Shown here in pieces: positions 4,503 to 6,858 of a stretch of DNA of 6,858 nucleotides (its first letter is position 1; every line of letters starts with the position of its first letter). This stretch comes from an uncultured Oscillospiraceae bacterium. GTDB taxonomy: Bacteria; Bacillota; Clostridia; Oscillospirales; Oscillospiraceae. The DNA lies in NCBI GenBank assembly GCA_947624465.1, contig CANQKJ010000115.1:1-6858 (forward strand), read 5' to 3'. The translations under genes were made by a program, and so were the position numbers. Below the pieces are notes generated by a model. It searched no databases, was not told the DNA's origin, and worked only from the letters and a program-made list of their open reading frames with translations.

Positions 4503-6332
4503 TTATTCCACCGTCACCGATTTGGCCAGGTTCCTGGGCTTGTCGATGTCGCAGCCCCGCATAAGGGCGATGTAATAGGCCAGCAGCTGCAGGGGCGCCA
4601 CCCCCAGGGAGGGCAGCAGCAGCTCGTCTGTCTCCGGGATGGTGATGAGGCCGTCGGCGTTTTTGCCCATGGCCTCCGCCCTGTCCTCTGTGGTGAGGGC
4701 CAGCACGTCGGCCCCCCGGCTCTTGACCTCCACCACGTTGCTCATGGCCTTGTCGAACAGCCTGCCGCAGGTGGCCACCGCCACCACCAGGGTGCCGTCC
4801 TCGATGAGGGAGATGGTGCCGTGCTTCAACTCGCCGGAGGCGTAGGCCTCGGAGTGGATGTAGCTGATCTCCTTCAGCTTGAGGGAGCCCTCCAGCCCCA
4901 GGGCGTAGTCCACGTTGCGGCCGATAAAGAAGATGGAGTCGTGGTTGAAGTACTGGGAGGCGAAATACTGGATGTCGGCCTGGTGCTCCAGCACCTGCTC
5001 CAGCCTGGAGGGCAGCAGCAGCAGCTCCCCCACCGCGGCCTGGCGGCGCTCGTCTGTGATGCTGCCCCGCTTCCCGGCGAAGTACAGCCCAAGCAGGTCC
5101 AGCACCGCAAGCTGGGTAGAATACGCCTTGGTGGTGGCCACGGCGATCTCCGGCCCCGCCCAGGTGTAGAGGACCACGTCGGACTCCCGGGCGATGGAGG
5201 AACCCACCACGTTGACGATGGACAGGATCTTCGCCCCCAAGCCCTTGGCCTCCCGGAGCGCGGCCATGGTGTCCAGGGTCTCCCCGGACTGGCTGATGAC
5301 GACGACCAGCGTATTTTCGTCCAGAATGGGGTCCATGTAGCGGAACTCGGAGGCCAGCGCCACCTCCACGGGGATGCGGAGCAGCTTTTCCAGATTGTAC
5401 TTGCCCACCATGCCCACATGGTAGGAGGACCCGCAGGCCACGATGAAGATCTTCTCGATCTGGCGGATGTACTCGTCTGTGAGGCCGAAGTCCTCCAATA
5501 CCACTTCCCCGTCCCGAATCCGGGGGAAGATGGCCCGGCGGAGGGCCTCCGGCTGCTCCATGATCTCCTTGAGCATGAAATGCTCGTAGCCGCCCTTCTC
5601 CGCCGCGTCGATCTCCCAGTCCACGTGGGAGGTCTCCTTACTCACCGGCTGGAGCAGGTGGTTGTAGCAGGTGACGCCGTCCCGGGTCAGCTCGGCGATC
5701 TCCCCGTCCTCCATGTAGATGACGTCCCTGGTGTGCTTGACGATGGCGGTGACGTCGGAGGCCAGGAAGTTGAAGCCCGAACCCAGCCCCAAAATCAGCG
5801 GGCTGTCCTTCCGAACGGCGATGAGCCGCTCCGGCTCGTCGGCGCAGATGATGCCCAGGGAATACGCCCCCTCGATGCGGTGGAGCACCCGCCCCACGGC
5901 CTTGAGGATATCCCCCTCGTAGAAGTATTCGATCAGCTGGGCCACCACCTCGGTGTCGGTCTCGGAGGTGAAGGGGACGCCCTGATCCAACAAAAAGGCC
6001 TTCAGCTCGGCGTAGTTCTCGATGATGCCGTTGTGGACCACCGCGATGCGCCCGCTGCGGCTCACCTGGGGGTGGGCGTTCACGTCCGACGGGGCCCCGT
6101 GGGTGGCCCAGCGGGTGTGCCCCACGCCGATGGTCCCCCGGATGGCGCTGCCGCCCTGGATCATATCGGACAGGGCCCGCAGGCGGCCCTTCGTCTTGGC
6201 CACCCGGAGGTTTTCCCCGTCAAAAACAGCCACGCCGGCGGAGTCGTACCCCCGGTATTCCAGCCGGGCCAGCCCGTCCAGCAGAATGGGGGCGGCCTCT
6301 TCCCCGCCCACATATCCAACGATCCCACACAT
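4503..6332 (-). CDS. glmS: Glutamine--fructose-6-phosphate aminotransferase (isomerizing)
   Basis: A cytoplasmic enzyme making glucosamine-6-phosphate from fructose-6-phosphate and glutamine, the first step toward UDP-GlcNAc for peptidoglycan. At 609 residues it is a normal full length. The N-terminal class II glutaminase domain (about 1-230) begins MCGIVGYVG with the nucleophile Cys2 and has GHTRWATHG (71-79), VVHNGIIENY (98-107) and SETDTEVV (123-130). Two SIS sugar-isomerase domains follow: about 290-425 with VACGSSYHVG (298-307), ISQSGETLDT (346-355) and TKAYSTQ (401-407), and about 455-590 with FFIGRNVDYALGLEGSLKLKE and HSEAYASGELKHG. The C terminus DKPRNLAKSVTVE is the conserved lid that closes the active site and ends the protein. 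The ATG at 6332 has GGAGGG 6 nt upstream. The gene lies 23 nt after hprK, so cotranscription is likely. There is no room for a glmS ribozyme directly upstream, unlike Bacillus. Confidence 0.97.
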   Translation of the reverse strand: MCGIVGYVGGEEAAPILLDGLARLEYRGYDSAGVAVFDGENLRVAKTKGRLRALSDMIQGGSAIRGTIGVGHTRWATHGAPSDVNAHPQVSRSGRIAVVHNGIIENYAELKAFLLDQGVPFTSETDTEVVAQLIEYFYEGDILKAVGRVLHRIEGAYSLGIICADEPERLIAVRKDSPLILGLGSGFNFLASDVTAIVKHTRDVIYMEDGEIAELTRDGVTCYNHLLQPVSKETSHVDWEIDAAEKGGYEHFMLKEIMEQPEALRRAIFPRIRDGEVVLEDFGLTDEYIRQIEKIFIVACGSSYHVGMVGKYNLEKLLRIPVEVALASEFRYMDPILDENTLVVVISQSGETLDTMAALREAKGLGAKILSIVNVVGSSIARESDVVLYTWAGPEIAVATTKAYSTQLAVLDLLGLYFAGKRGSITDERRQAAVGELLLLPSRLEQVLEHQADIQYFASQYFNHDSIFFIGRNVDYALGLEGSLKLKEISYIHSEAYASGELKHGTISLIEDGTLVVAVATCGRLFDKAMSNVVEVKSRGADVLALTTEDRAEAMGKNADGLITIPETDELLLPSLGVAPLQLLAYYIALMRGCDIDKPRNLAKSVTVE

Positions 6333-6355
6333 AATGATCCCTCCGGTCAGTCAGT

Positions 6356-6858
6356 TCATTCCTCGTCCCCGGCCGAGGCGGCGCCGCCCAGCCCGCTCTC
6401 GGTGTATCTCCGGTAGATATCGGCGTCCACACGCTCGGCAAACTCCTTGGCGGCGTTGTAGCCCATCTTTCGGTTACGGTTGTTCATGGCGGCCACCTCC
6501 ACGATGGCGGCCAGGTTCCGCCCCGGTTTCACCGGGATGGTAATGGTGCGGAGCTCCACCCCCAGCAGGTCGGTGAACAGCTCCTCGGCCCCCAGCCGGT
6601 CGTAGACCTTGCCCTCCACCCAGTCCTCCAGGTTGATGAGCAGGTCGATAGAGCCGTCGAACTTGATGGCCGACATGCCGAACAGGCGCTCCACATCCAC
6701 CACGCCGATGCCCCGCAGCTCCATATAGTGCCGGATCAGCTCCGGGGAGGTGCCGATGAGCCCGCCGCTGGGGATGCGGCGGATCTCCACCGCGTCGTCG
6801 GCGATGAGCCGGTGGCCCCGCTTGATGAGCTCGATGGCGATCTCGCTCTTGCCCACGC
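6356..6858 (-). CDS. hprK: HPr kinase/phosphorylase, C-terminal half (5' end outside window)
   Basis: This bifunctional enzyme phosphorylates and dephosphorylates HPr on its regulatory serine, controlling CcpA-dependent catabolite repression and sugar uptake in Firmicutes. The window holds the last 166 residues of a protein usually near 310, covering the catalytic domain. The sequence enters within the Walker A loop (VGKSEIAIELIKRGHRLIADD, GTG at 6856 being an internal Val codon). It then shows the family stretch ELRGIGVVDVERLFG and the HprK signature IPVKPGRNLAAIVEVAAMNNRNRKMGYNAAKEF. The family-typical LIADD and MGYNAA elements separate it from other P-loop kinases. A short tail rich in Gly, Ala and acidic residues (ESGLGGAASAGDEE) follows. 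The gene ends 23 nt before glmS on the same strand. In many Clostridia hprK is followed by murB, rapZ and whiA (recalled, not checked here), so glmS as the next gene is a local arrangement. Confidence 0.95.
   Translation of the reverse strand, partial: VGKSEIAIELIKRGHRLIADDAVEIRRIPSGGLIGTSPELIRHYMELRGIGVVDVERLFGMSAIKFDGSIDLLINLEDWVEGKVYDRLGAEELFTDLLGVELRTITIPVKPGRNLAAIVEVAAMNNRNRKMGYNAAKEFAERVDADIYRRYTESGLGGAASAGDEE

Noticed and set aside
4485..6416. 643-codon open frame on the plus strand opposite glmS
   Set aside because: It is the antisense of a clear glmS gene. Its composition (rich in His, Gly, Val, Leu, Gln) is that of a reading frame opened by GC-rich third positions, with no ribosome binding site or domain.

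Overview
The window looks like chromosomal DNA from a GC-rich, spore-forming member of the Clostridia, probably near the Oscillospiraceae (Flavonifractor/Lawsonibacter/Oscillibacter-like). The reasons are a sporulation sigma factor K gene, a pyruvate phosphate dikinase of the Clostridium symbiosum type, HPr kinase/phosphorylase, an iron-sulfur flavoprotein motif, strong GGAGG-type ribosome binding sites and strong GC bias at third codon positions. The genus assignment is inference; the Firmicutes/Clostridia assignment is well supported.

Layout, left to right. (1) The last third of ppdK runs rightward into the window and ends at 855, followed by a strong hairpin terminator (884-921). (2) An AT-richer two-gene cassette follows on the plus strand: a 70-residue XRE-family regulator (1005-1217) and a 158-residue protein with four predicted membrane helices (1219-1695). 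It has its own promoter and a palindrome over the -10 region. It is closed by a second hairpin (1752-1791) whose arms match the ppdK terminator. (3) On the minus strand, a tandem flavodoxin-fold protein with an iron-sulfur CX2CX2CX5C motif (2161-3612) overlaps a small SPFH-like gene (1797-2177). (4) Divergent from these is an intact sigK with a hydrophobic pro-sequence (3777-4466), preceded by a good match to a sigma-E promoter. (5) A bidirectional hairpin separates sigK from convergent glmS (4503-6332, minus). glmS lies 23 nt downstream of the C-terminal half of hprK (6356 to the right edge, minus), probably in one operon.

How the genes relate. ppdK, hprK and glmS are core carbon and cell-wall-precursor metabolism: PEP/pyruvate interconversion, catabolite control through HPr, and glucosamine-6-phosphate synthesis. 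sigK is the late mother-cell sporulation factor. The XRE/membrane-protein pair is the only part that looks like accessory DNA. The near-identical hairpins on either side suggest that ppdK and the SPFH-like gene were once convergent and shared one terminator, and that the cassette was inserted there. The most notable observations are this duplicated-terminator cassette, the probable ATA start codon of the XRE gene, and the sigma-E-like promoter placed unusually close to the sigK ribosome binding site. I found no RNA genes, CRISPR array, insertion sequence or prophage, and no clearly new multi-gene system. No gene-free stretch exceeds 300 bases.
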